64,000 nucleotides of DNA from Burkholderiaceae bacterium. Lineage in GTDB: Bacteria; Pseudomonadota; Gammaproteobacteria; Burkholderiales; Burkholderiaceae_C. Positions 33,294 to 40,585 of this stretch are shown here, in pieces. Position numbers and translations under genes: made by a program. Location of the stretch: NCBI GenBank assembly GCA_024235955.1, contig JACKLJ010000003.1, forward strand, positions 124,001-188,000, in the 5' to 3' direction. Every line of letters begins with the position of its first letter. Position 1 is the first letter of the stretch. The notes beneath the pieces were generated by a model that worked only from the letters and a program-made list of their open reading frames with translations, was not told the origin of the DNA and ran no database searches.

Positions 33294-34547
33294 ATGCCCA
33301 ACGACGTTTTCTACCCCACCCAGCTGCCCGAGCTGAACCTGCTGACCACCTTTGGCCTGCTGCTGGCCGTGGGCGTGCTGGGCGGGCTGCTGGCCAAGCG
33401 GCTGGCCTGGCTGCCCACCATCACCGGCTTCATGGCGGTGGGCCTGGCCATCGGCCCGCAGGGGCTGGGCCTGCTGAAGGTGCACGACCTGGTCACCGCC
33501 GCGCCGCTGGTGGACGTGGCGCTGGGTCTGATCCTGTTCCGCCTGGGCGCCTCGCTGCACCCGCTGGCGCTGGTCAAGAGCCGGCCGCTGGTGGTGTCGG
33601 GGCTGACGGAAAGCCTGCTGACCTTCGGCACCATCGTGGCGCTGATGCTGTGGCTGGGCACCTCGCCGGTGGTGGCGGTGCTGGCGGCGGCGATCGCGGT
33701 GTCGTCCTCGCCGGCGGTGCTGATCCACGTGTCGCACGAGCTGCACGCCCGGGGACCCACGCTGTCGGCGGCGATGTCGATGGTCACGCTGAACAACGTG
33801 CTGTCGTTCCTGCTCTACACGGCGGCGCTGCCGTTCGCGCTGAAGGAGCTGTCGGCCGACTGGTTCACCATCCTCGGCCTGCCGGCCTACCAGATGCTGG
33901 GCGCGGTGCTGCTGGGGGTGGTGGTGGCCTTCGTCATCACCCGCATCGGCGCGCTCACCCAGGCCGACGACGGCCACTACCGCTTCGCGCTGGTGGTGGG
34001 CGGCGTGATGCTGTGCGTGGGGCTGTCGGCTGCGCTGCAGGTGTCGCTGCTGTTCTCGTCGCTCACGCTGGGGCTGGCCAGCCGCGGCATGCAGCGGCGC
34101 GCGCGGCTGGCGCACGTGGAGCTGGGCGCGGGGGCGGACGTGTTCTTCATCGTGCTGTTCGTGTTCGCGGGCGCCAACCTGCACCTGAAGGACCTGTGGC
34201 TGTTCGCCCCGGCGGCGCTGGCCTTCGTGGGCGCGCGCGTACTGGCCAAGCTGCTGGCGGTGTACGGCTGCGGGCGCGCCTTCGGCTACCGGCCGCGCCA
34301 GTCGCTGGCGGCGGGCCTGATGCTGGTGCCCATGGCGGGCCTGGCCATCGGCCTGGTGCAGCAGACCATCAAGCTGGCGCCACAGGCCGGGCACGAGGTC
34401 GGCGTGGTGGTGCTGGCCGCCGTGGCGGTGTTCGAAACCCTGGGCCCGCCGCTGGTGGCGTTTGCGCTGCGCTTCGCGCGCGAAGTGCCGGGCTCGCCGT
34501 CGGTCCTGGTCGGCGATGGCGATGCCGACAGCGCGCCCCCAGTCTGA
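33294..34547 (+). CDS. Cation:proton antiporter, CPA2 (Kef/YbaL-like)
   Basis: 417 residues with 12-13 hydrophobic segments. The start at 33294 (MPNDVFYPTQLPELNLL) excludes an upstream extension that reads through the palindrome. It contains the discontinuous-helix motif VAVSSSPAVLIHVSHEL where many CPA2 proteins have an acidic pair, and VGGVMLCVGLSAALQVSLLF; there is no C-terminal TrkA-N domain. It probably exchanges K+ or Na+ for H+. Confidence 0.87.
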   Translation: MPNDVFYPTQLPELNLLTTFGLLLAVGVLGGLLAKRLAWLPTITGFMAVGLAIGPQGLGLLKVHDLVTAAPLVDVALGLILFRLGASLHPLALVKSRPLVVSGLTESLLTFGTIVALMLWLGTSPVVAVLAAAIAVSSSPAVLIHVSHELHARGPTLSAAMSMVTLNNVLSFLLYTAALPFALKELSADWFTILGLPAYQMLGAVLLGVVVAFVITRIGALTQADDGHYRFALVVGGVMLCVGLSAALQVSLLFSSLTLGLASRGMQRRARLAHVELGAGADVFFIVLFVFAGANLHLKDLWLFAPAALAFVGARVLAKLLAVYGCGRAFGYRPRQSLAAGLMLVPMAGLAIGLVQQTIKLAPQAGHEVGVVVLAAVAVFETLGPPLVAFALRFAREVPGSPSVLVGDGDADSAPPV

Positions 34548-34589
34548 GCTGAGCACCGAAGGGCGGCTGGCCGGGTTGGCGCGCGTCCA

Positions 34590-34619
34590 TTGATGTGACA
34601 AAATGCACACAACTACAGA
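34590..34619 (+). promoter_or_regulatory. Candidate promoter for the IPTL-CTERM gene
   Basis: TTGATG at 34590-34595 and TACAGA at 34614-34619 are 18 bp apart, about 40 bp upstream of the start. A moderate match to sigma-70, supported only by position. Confidence 0.35.
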
Positions 34620-34659
34620 TTTCGTGAACTTTTTGCCAACTTCAGAGGGAGGGAAACCC

Positions 34660-35274
34660 ATGTCTTTGAGCCACAGCATTCGCACGCTGCGCCATGGTTT
34701 GGTGGCGGCAACCTTGGCTGGCGTGGCCTGGGGCGCTTCGGCGCAGGTCGTGAACGGCGGATTTGAATCGGGCGCACTGGCGCCTTTTGCCGCCACCGTT
34801 TCTGGCAGCAGCGGTACTGGCGTGACCACGTCCGATGGTGGCGTGACACCTCACAGCGGCACCTACTTCGCTTATGGATACGACAACGCGGGCGAAGGCT
34901 ATTTGAGTCAAACCCTGAGCACCGTGCCGGGGGCGACCTATTCGGTATCGGTCTGGGTTGCCACGTCGCAGACGCCGCCGCCCAACGCAGCGCGCATCGG
35001 TTTGGGCGCGAGCACGCCCGTGTCGTGCACCCTGGCAGCCACCCCTGCATGGACACAGTGCACGGCCAACTTCACGGCCACGACTGCGTCGGACGACGTG
35101 CGCCTGTACTTCCAGACCCAAGGCGGCTCTGGTGTTCTGGCGTTTGACGACGTGGCGGTCACCTTGGGCGGCGGTGGTGCGGTCCAGCAGGTGCCGACGC
35201 TGGCGCAATGGGCACTGGCCGCGCTGGCGCTGATGCTGGGTGGGCTCAGCTGGCGTCGCATTCGGCGCGGCTGA
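34660..35274 (+). CDS. Exported protein with IPTL-CTERM-like sorting tail
   Basis: 204 residues. The start at 34660 (MSLSHSIRTLRHGL) follows a strong AGAGGGAGGG. A Sec signal peptide ends near residue 28 (GASAQ). The body (QVVNGGFESGALAPFAATVSG and VPGATYSVSVWVA) looks like a carbohydrate-binding beta-sandwich. The last 27 residues have the tripartite pattern VPTLAQW, hydrophobic helix, then RRIRR, which matches the IPTL-CTERM protein-sorting signal with V for I. It should be anchored or processed at the membrane. Confidence 0.85.
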   Translation: MSLSHSIRTLRHGLVAATLAGVAWGASAQVVNGGFESGALAPFAATVSGSSGTGVTTSDGGVTPHSGTYFAYGYDNAGEGYLSQTLSTVPGATYSVSVWVATSQTPPPNAARIGLGASTPVSCTLAATPAWTQCTANFTATTASDDVRLYFQTQGGSGVLAFDDVAVTLGGGGAVQQVPTLAQWALAALALMLGGLSWRRIRRG

Positions 35275-35293
35275 AGCTGCGCGCCGCGCAGCT

Positions 35294-35689
35294 TCAGTGC
35301 AGCACCCGCGCCGTGCCGCCCGCCGCGCCGCCGGCGTCCAGCACGAACATGGGGATCTCGACGTCGAAGCGTTCGCCGTCCTCGGCCACGAAGAAGTAGC
35401 TGCCGCGCATGGTGCCGCTGGCGGTGCGCAGGCGACAGCCGCTGGTGTACTGGAAGGCCTCGCCGGGCGCCAGCAGCGGCTGCTGGCCGACCACGCCCAG
35501 GCCCTTGACCTCCTCGGCGCCGCCGTGCGCGTCGTTGATGTGCCAGTGGCGCGCGATCAGCTGCGCCGGCACCTCGCCCACGTTGGTGACGGTGATGGTG
35601 TACGCAAAGGCGAACACGCCGCGCCCGGGCTCGGACTGGTCCGGCAGGTAGGCGGGTTCGACCTCGATCTCGATGGCATGGCGCGGCAT
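35294..35689 (-). CDS. apaG: ApaG protein
   Basis: 131 residues with the fibronectin-III-like fold of ApaG: AYTITVTNVGEVPAQLIARHW, GVVGQQPLLAPGEAFQYTSG and MRGSYFFV. It is associated with Co/Mg efflux phenotypes and diadenosine tetraphosphate; the biochemical role is not settled. It is divergent from rpe, which is the usual betaproteobacterial neighbour. Confidence 0.94.
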   Translation of the reverse strand: MPRHAIEIEVEPAYLPDQSEPGRGVFAFAYTITVTNVGEVPAQLIARHWHINDAHGGAEEVKGLGVVGQQPLLAPGEAFQYTSGCRLRTASGTMRGSYFFVAEDGERFDVEIPMFVLDAGGAAGGTARVLH

Positions 35690-35742
35690 GGGCGCGATGG
35701 TACGGGAAAGCCGGCGCCGCCGCGCGCTGCGACAATGCCCGC

Positions 35743-36438
35743 ATGAGCACCACGCCCGCCCGCACCTACCGCATTGCCCCGTCCATCCTCTCGGCCGACT
35801 TCGCCCGTCTGGGCGAGGAGGTGAGGAACGTGATCGCTGCCGGGGCCGACTGGATCCATTTCGACGTGATGGACAACCATTACGTGCCCAACCTGACCTT
35901 CGGGCCGATGGTGTGCCAGGCGCTCAAGCCCCACGCCGTCACACCCGCCGGCCAGCCGGTGCCGGTCGACGTGCACCTGATGGTGCAGCCGGTCGACGCG
36001 CTGGCCCAGGCCTTCGCGCAGGCGGGGGCGGATCTGATCAGCTTCCACCCCGACGCCAGCGCCCACGCGCACCGCAGCGTGCAGGCCATCAGGGCGGCCG
36101 GCTGCCAGGCCGGGGTGGTGTTCAACCCGGCGGCGCCGCTGGATGTGCTGGACTGGCTGATCGAGGAGATCGACCTGGTGCTGATCATGAGCGTCAACCC
36201 CGGCTTCGGCGGCCAGAGCTTCATCGACAGCGCGTTGCGCAAGGTGGAGCAGGCCAGGAAGCGCATCGACGCCAGCGGCCGCGACATCCGGCTGGAGGTG
36301 GACGGCGGCATCAAGGCCGGCAACATCCGCCAGGTGGCCGACGCCGGCGCCGACACCTTTGTGGCCGGCAGCGCCATCTTCGGCCAGAAAGACTACGCCG
36401 CCGTCATCGCCGACATGCGGCGAGAGCTACAAAAATAA
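35743..36438 (+). CDS. rpe: Ribulose-phosphate 3-epimerase
   Basis: 231-residue TIM-barrel enzyme interconverting ribulose 5-phosphate and xylulose 5-phosphate. Metal-binding motifs HFDVMDNHYVPNLTFGP and VDGGIKAGNI and the phosphate site GSAIFG are intact. The last codons and the TAA stop lie inside repeat R12, so the repeat truncates or replaces the C-terminus (RRELQK). In other Burkholderiales gph and trpE follow; here gph is 1.8 kb away. Confidence 0.96.
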   Translation: MSTTPARTYRIAPSILSADFARLGEEVRNVIAAGADWIHFDVMDNHYVPNLTFGPMVCQALKPHAVTPAGQPVPVDVHLMVQPVDALAQAFAQAGADLISFHPDASAHAHRSVQAIRAAGCQAGVVFNPAAPLDVLDWLIEEIDLVLIMSVNPGFGGQSFIDSALRKVEQARKRIDASGRDIRLEVDGGIKAGNIRQVADAGADTFVAGSAIFGQKDYAAVIADMRRELQK

Positions 36439-36490
36439 GAGCTGGTTGCGCCCGTCATATAAGGGCTGGAGGTCGATTTGGCTTGAAAAT
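36424..36490 (+). repeat. Interspersed repeat copy R12, supplies the rpe stop
   Basis: Alternative left arm GAGCTACAAAAATAAGAGCTG, core GGTTGCGCCCG, variable centre TCATATAA and right arm GGGCTGGAGGTCGATTTGG followed by CTTGAAAA. The TAA at 36436-36438 ends rpe. Confidence 0.9.
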
Positions 36491-36598
36491 AGGCGCTGCG
36501 CAGCGGGTGTGTACCAAGCCCGCCAGACGATCGCCACGTGAGTTGAAGCGGGCCATTCCGTCAAGCATTCGATGGCCGCGGAGCAGGCCAGACCAGCG

Positions 36599-36658
36599 AA
36601 CGCCGTGCTCGGGCTTGTACCGAGCACTGGCGTTGTCCCCCTTCCACCGGAAAGGGGG
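36599..36658. other. Two adjacent stem-loops between rpe and the DsrE gene
   Basis: The first has arms 36599-36612 and 36620-36634: 14 paired bases with a single bulged T and a 7-nt loop. The second has 7-bp arms at 36637-36643 and 36652-36658 (CCCCCTT/AAGGGGG). They lie between converging genes and may terminate transcription in both directions, though no clear T run follows on either strand. Confidence 0.55.
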
Positions 36659-36682
36659 AAGCCGCGCCAGCGGCTCAGGGGG

Positions 36683-37123
36683 TTAAGGCTTGATGTACGC
36701 GTAGTGATCCCGCTGCTGCAACTGCGTGATCCGCACCACGCCGGAGGGCGTGAAATCAGCGTCCATGATGAACTGGTCCTTCTTCAGGCCGCGGTTCTTC
36801 AGCGTGATCTCGCACACCTCGAACTTCACGCCGCGCGCCTTCAGGGCGCTCACCAGCGACGCGTAGTCGATGTTGGGGTTCTTCTTGTCCTTGGCGTCGT
36901 TCATCAGGAAGTCCACCCCGTTGGCATGGGCGACGACGATGATCTTGGTGTCGGGCGCGGTGTCCAGGTGGTTGCGGATGTTGCGCAGCGCCTTGGTGGC
37001 CTGGGCTTCGGCGTCGTCGATGTGGTAAACCACCTTGTCCTGAGCCAGCGCGGTGCCGGCCATGAACAGCGCGGCCAGCGCCAGCAGCCAGCGCGAGAAG
37101 TTGCGGGTGAGCCATTGCGGCAT
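36683..37123 (-). CDS. Exported DsrE-fold protein
   Basis: 146 residues with a Sec signal peptide ending near residue 27 (GTALAQ). The mature part has the DsrE/F alpha-beta fold: KIIVVAHANGVDFLMND, VSALKARGVKFEVCEITLKN. One cysteine (in FEVCEITL) corresponds to the DsrE sulfur-carrier position. It is probably a periplasmic sulfur-relay or redox protein; no dsr genes are nearby. Confidence 0.87.
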   Translation of the reverse strand: MPQWLTRNFSRWLLALAALFMAGTALAQDKVVYHIDDAEAQATKALRNIRNHLDTAPDTKIIVVAHANGVDFLMNDAKDKKNPNIDYASLVSALKARGVKFEVCEITLKNRGLKKDQFIMDADFTPSGVVRITQLQQRDHYAYIKP

Positions 37124-37211
37124 GGTTTGTCTCCTGGGAACGGTTGGGAAATATAAGGATTCACGAAACTAACACAAAGCAAGCCGCCGCGCGTACAGGT
37201 TTTGCCCGGCC

Positions 37212-38099
37212 CTACCCGTGCCGGCGCGCCCAGGCGGTCAGCCCCACGCCGCCGACGATCAGCGCCAGCCCCAGCCAGACCTGCGGCGGGTAGCGCTCGC
37301 CGAAGGCCGCCGCGCCGATGGCCACCGCCACCCCGGCGCCCACCACGCCGATCTGGCTCAGCGTCACCGGCCCGCCCACCGCCTGCAGCCGGAAGTACAG
37401 CACCACGAAGCAGCAGCCCGCCGCCACCTGCGCCAGCACCACCCAGCCGATGCCGCCCAGCGTGGCCACGCCCGCCGCGCCGCCGCCGCCGGCCAGGACC
37501 ATCAGCGCCAGCATGGCGGCGGCGGCCACCTGGGTGCCGATCGACAGCCAGGTGGGCTCGGCGCCCGGCGGCCAGTCCAGCGTGCGGTAGACGTTGCCCA
37601 GCGCCAGCGCGCACGGGATCAGCAGCCCCAGGGCCAGCCAGAGCGGCGCGGCCGGGCGGCCCACCTCGCCGCGCGCGGCGGCCACCAGCAGCGCGCCGAC
37701 CATGCCGATGGCGATGCCCGCCCATTCCGGCCGGGACGGCCGGCGCAGCCCCAGCGCCGTGGCCAGCAGCGCGGTGAGCAGGGGCGAGAGCGCGAACAGC
37801 ATGGCCGTGAGCCCGCTGCCCAGGTGGCCGATCACCGTCATCACCAGCGCGCCCGGCACCGCGGCCGAGAGCAGCGCGTTGACGGCGAAGTAGCGCAGGT
37901 GCCGCCCGTCCAGCACCACCGCGCGGCGCCGCGCCAGCCACCAGCCGCCCAGAATCAGCGCCGAGCCGGTGGGCAGCACGGCGGCCCACACCGCCACGGG
38001 CACGCCCGCCTGCTGCGCCAGACGCGCCAGCGGAAAGTTCAGGCCCAGCAGCGCGCCCACGGTGATCAGCAGGCCGGCCGGTGTGTTCAGCCAGGACAT
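37212..38099 (-). CDS. EamA-family (DMT) transporter
   Basis: 295 residues with about ten hydrophobic segments and two EamA repeats, starting MSWLNTPAGLLITVGALLG. The cytoplasmic RRPSRPEWAGIAIGMVGALLV and C-terminal YPPQVWLGLALIVGGVGL segments are typical. Substrates range from amino acids to purines. It is divergent from gph and breaks the rpe-gph order. Confidence 0.9.
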   Translation of the reverse strand: MSWLNTPAGLLITVGALLGLNFPLARLAQQAGVPVAVWAAVLPTGSALILGGWWLARRRAVVLDGRHLRYFAVNALLSAAVPGALVMTVIGHLGSGLTAMLFALSPLLTALLATALGLRRPSRPEWAGIAIGMVGALLVAAARGEVGRPAAPLWLALGLLIPCALALGNVYRTLDWPPGAEPTWLSIGTQVAAAAMLALMVLAGGGGAAGVATLGGIGWVVLAQVAAGCCFVVLYFRLQAVGGPVTLSQIGVVGAGVAVAIGAAAFGERYPPQVWLGLALIVGGVGLTAWARRHG

Positions 38100-38205
38100 G
38101 GCGACAGCATAGGGCCGGGGGCTGGTTGCCGCGGGCGGGTGGGGTCTCCGCGGCTGCCACCCGGCGCCTGGCCGTTCCGTCACGGCGGCCCGGCACAATC
38201 CCCGC

Positions 38206-38940
38206 ATGCCCGCTGCCACCCCGCCAACCCCGCTGCCCGCGCCCGCCGCGCTGATGATCGACCTTGACGGCACCCTGGTCGACACCGTGGGCGATTTCAC
38301 CGTCGCCCTGAACACCATGCTGGCCGAGCTGGGCCGTCAAGGCGTAACCCGCGAGCAGGTGGTGCGGCTGGTGGGCAAGGGCTCGGAACACCTGTTGAAA
38401 TCGGTGCTGGCCCTTGAAGGGTGGGCGCAGTCAGCTATGGATTCGGAAGCAATCGAGGCGCTGTTTCCCACCGCCTGGGCGTACTACCAGCGCGCCTACC
38501 TGGCCATCAACGGGCGGCACAGCGCGCTGTTCCCGGGCGTGCGCGAAGGGCTGGCGGCGCTGGCTGCGCGTGGGCTGCCGCTGGCCTGCCTGACCAACAA
38601 GCCGCAGGCCTTTGCGGTGCCGCTGCTGGAGCAGCTGGGCATTGCCCACCACTTCCGCCACGTGTTCGGCGGCGACAGCTTCGCGCGCAAGAAGCCCGAT
38701 CCGCTGCCGCTGCTGGAAACCTGCCGCGCCCTGGGCAGCGCGCCGGCGCGTACCTGGATGGTGGGCGACTCCAGCAACGACGCCCAGGCCGCCCGCGCCG
38801 CCGGCTGCCCGGTGGTGCTGATGACCTACGGCTACAACCACGGCGAGCCGGTGCAGTCGGCCGGCGCCGACGCGCTGCTGGACGCGCTCACCGGCCTGCC
38901 GGCGCTGATCGACGCCGCCGGGGGCAGAATGGCGGCATGA
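38206..38940 (+). CDS. gph: Phosphoglycolate phosphatase with repeat-derived insertion
   Basis: 244-residue HAD phosphatase removing 2-phosphoglycolate. The nucleophile is D19 in MIDLDGTLVDT, motif II LACLTNKPQ and motif IV MVGDSSNDAQAAR are present. About 20 residues in the cap region (VLALEGWAQSAMDSEAIEAL) are a translation of antisense repeat R13. Its stop overlaps the next gene by four bases (ATGA). Confidence 0.94.
   Translation: MPAATPPTPLPAPAALMIDLDGTLVDTVGDFTVALNTMLAELGRQGVTREQVVRLVGKGSEHLLKSVLALEGWAQSAMDSEAIEALFPTAWAYYQRAYLAINGRHSALFPGVREGLAALAARGLPLACLTNKPQAFAVPLLEQLGIAHHFRHVFGGDSFARKKPDPLPLLETCRALGSAPARTWMVGDSSNDAQAARAAGCPVVLMTYGYNHGEPVQSAGADALLDALTGLPALIDAAGGRMAA
38395..38454 (-). 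repeat. Interspersed repeat copy R13, inside gph
   Basis: On the minus strand ATTGCTTCCGAATCC, ATAGCTGACTGCGCCC, a variable centre, AAGGGCCAGCACCGATTTC. Antisense relative to gph and translated in frame. Confidence 0.88.
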
Positions 38941-39929
38941 GCGGCGACAGCGATTCCCCCTTCCGCGCCGGCCCCAGCCCCGCCACCGAAGCCTGGCTGG
39001 CGCACGCCACCGGCAACCCCGAGGTGCTCACCTGGCGCAGCTGGGCGGCGCTCACGCCCGGCCCGTCGCTGGTAGTGGTGGGCGCGGTGCACGGCAACGA
39101 GGTCTGCGGCGCCCACGCGCTGGCCCGCGCCATCGACGACCTGCAGCACGGCCGGCTGGTGCTCAGGCGCGGCCGGCTGACGCTGGTGCCGGTGGCCAAC
39201 CCGTTGGCCTGGCGGCAATGCACGCGCGAGGGCGAGCGCAACCTGAACCGCCGCTTCGTGCCGCGCCAGGACCCGCGCGACTATGAGGACCGCGTCACGC
39301 GCCAGCTGGCGCCGGTGCTGGCCGCGCACGAGGCGCTGCTGGACCTGCACTCCTTCCACACGCCGGGTGCGCCCTTCGCCATGGTCGGGCCGCGCAACAA
39401 CCGCGGCCAGCGCGAGCCCTTCATGCGCGCCGACGAGGAGATGGCGCTGGCCCGCGCGCTGGGCGTGGACCGCATCGTCGAAGGCTGGCTGGAGGTGTAC
39501 GACCGCGCCGCCCGCGCGCGCGGCGAAACGCCGGACGAGGAAGGCATCGGCACCAACGAGTACATGCGCAGTCAGGGCGGCTACGCCGTGACCATCGAAT
39601 GCGGGCAGCACGACGACCCGCAGGCCATCGCCGTGGCCGAATGCGCGCTGTACGGCGCGCTGGCGCTGCTGGGCCTGGCCGACGTGCCGGCGCCGCCGCG
39701 CTACACCGGCGCCGCCGCGCGCCTGCGCGACGTGGTGCTGCGCGAGGCCCCGGGCGACACGCTGGCGCAGGACTGGCACAGCTTCGACGAGGTGCGCGCG
39801 GGCGAGGTGATCGCCGTGCGCGCCGGCGGCGAGGAACTGCGCGCGCCCTACCACGGGCGGGTGCTGTTCCCGCACCCCGAGGCCGATGTGGGCCAGGAGC
39901 TGTACTACCTGGCCGAGCCGGGCGGTTGA
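38937..39929 (+). CDS. Aspartoacylase / succinylglutamate desuccinylase family protein
   Basis: 330-residue M14-like zinc hydrolase. Zinc ligands are H and E in GAVHGNEVCG and H in LDLHSFHTPG; NRRF in REGERNLNRRF binds the substrate carboxylate, and YAVTIECGQHDD supplies the catalytic glutamate. It overlaps gph by four bases and is probably co-translated, but it is not part of the ancestral trp line. Its end overlaps the convergent membrane protein gene by 25 bp. Confidence 0.88.
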   Translation: MSGDSDSPFRAGPSPATEAWLAHATGNPEVLTWRSWAALTPGPSLVVVGAVHGNEVCGAHALARAIDDLQHGRLVLRRGRLTLVPVANPLAWRQCTREGERNLNRRFVPRQDPRDYEDRVTRQLAPVLAAHEALLDLHSFHTPGAPFAMVGPRNNRGQREPFMRADEEMALARALGVDRIVEGWLEVYDRAARARGETPDEEGIGTNEYMRSQGGYAVTIECGQHDDPQAIAVAECALYGALALLGLADVPAPPRYTGAAARLRDVVLREAPGDTLAQDWHSFDEVRAGEVIAVRAGGEELRAPYHGRVLFPHPEADVGQELYYLAEPGG

Positions 39930-40585
39930 GTCAGGCCGCCTTCCTGCCCGGCAGTGGCCGCTGCGGGGGGCTCGCGGCGTTCGCGCCAGGCCTGCACCGA
40001 GGCCCAGACGGAGGCGCGATCGAACTCCGGGTGCCAGCGGTAGCGCAGCACATGCTCGCCCAGGAAGAACGCGCCCAGCGCCAGCGGCGAGCCTATGTTG
40101 GCGTACAGCGCCCACCAGCCGAACGGCAGCAGATCGAACAGCAGCAGCGACAGCAGCGCCATGCCGGCGAAGTACAGCGCCCAGGCGCGCGTGAGCCTGA
40201 CGGTGTAGCGCTCCATGTCCGGCGTCAGCCGGTGCACCGAGCGCGCCAGCCGCGTGATCAGCGGCGTGCCGCGCAGGCTGCGCCAGAACAGCCAGGCCAT
40301 GGCACCGTAGACGGTCACGTACTCGGCCACGTAGAGCGGCGTGATGTCCGGCAGGCCGCGCCAGGCCAGCCAGCCCAGCCCGCCGCCGGCAGCCGCTAGC
40401 AGCAGCAGCGCCAGCGCGCGCCGGCCGCTGGTCCACAGCCCCGTGGCCACGCCCAGCACCACCGGGCCGAGCACGAAGGCCACGGTGGCCGGGCTGTGCG
40501 GCGCGTGCAGCATCAGCCACTGCGCACCCAGGCTGTAGCCGGCCACCAGCACGAAGGGCGCGGCCAGCGCCAGGAGCATCGTCAT
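39905..40585 (-). CDS. Multi-pass membrane protein of unknown function
   Basis: About 226 residues with five to six hydrophobic segments (for example LVAGYSLGAQWLML, LALLLLAAAGGGLGWLAW). Three in-frame ATGs at 40591, 40585 and 40579 are possible; 40585 was chosen because it forms an ATGA overlap with the upstream stop. I recognise no family. Its place as the last gene of the ketosynthase operon suggests a role in membrane localisation or export of that product. Confidence 0.75.
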   Translation of the reverse strand: MTMLLALAAPFVLVAGYSLGAQWLMLHAPHSPATVAFVLGPVVLGVATGLWTSGRRALALLLLAAAGGGLGWLAWRGLPDITPLYVAEYVTVYGAMAWLFWRSLRGTPLITRLARSVHRLTPDMERYTVRLTRAWALYFAGMALLSLLLFDLLPFGWWALYANIGSPLALGAFFLGEHVLRYRWHPEFDRASVWASVQAWRERREPPAAATAGQEGGLTQPPGSAR

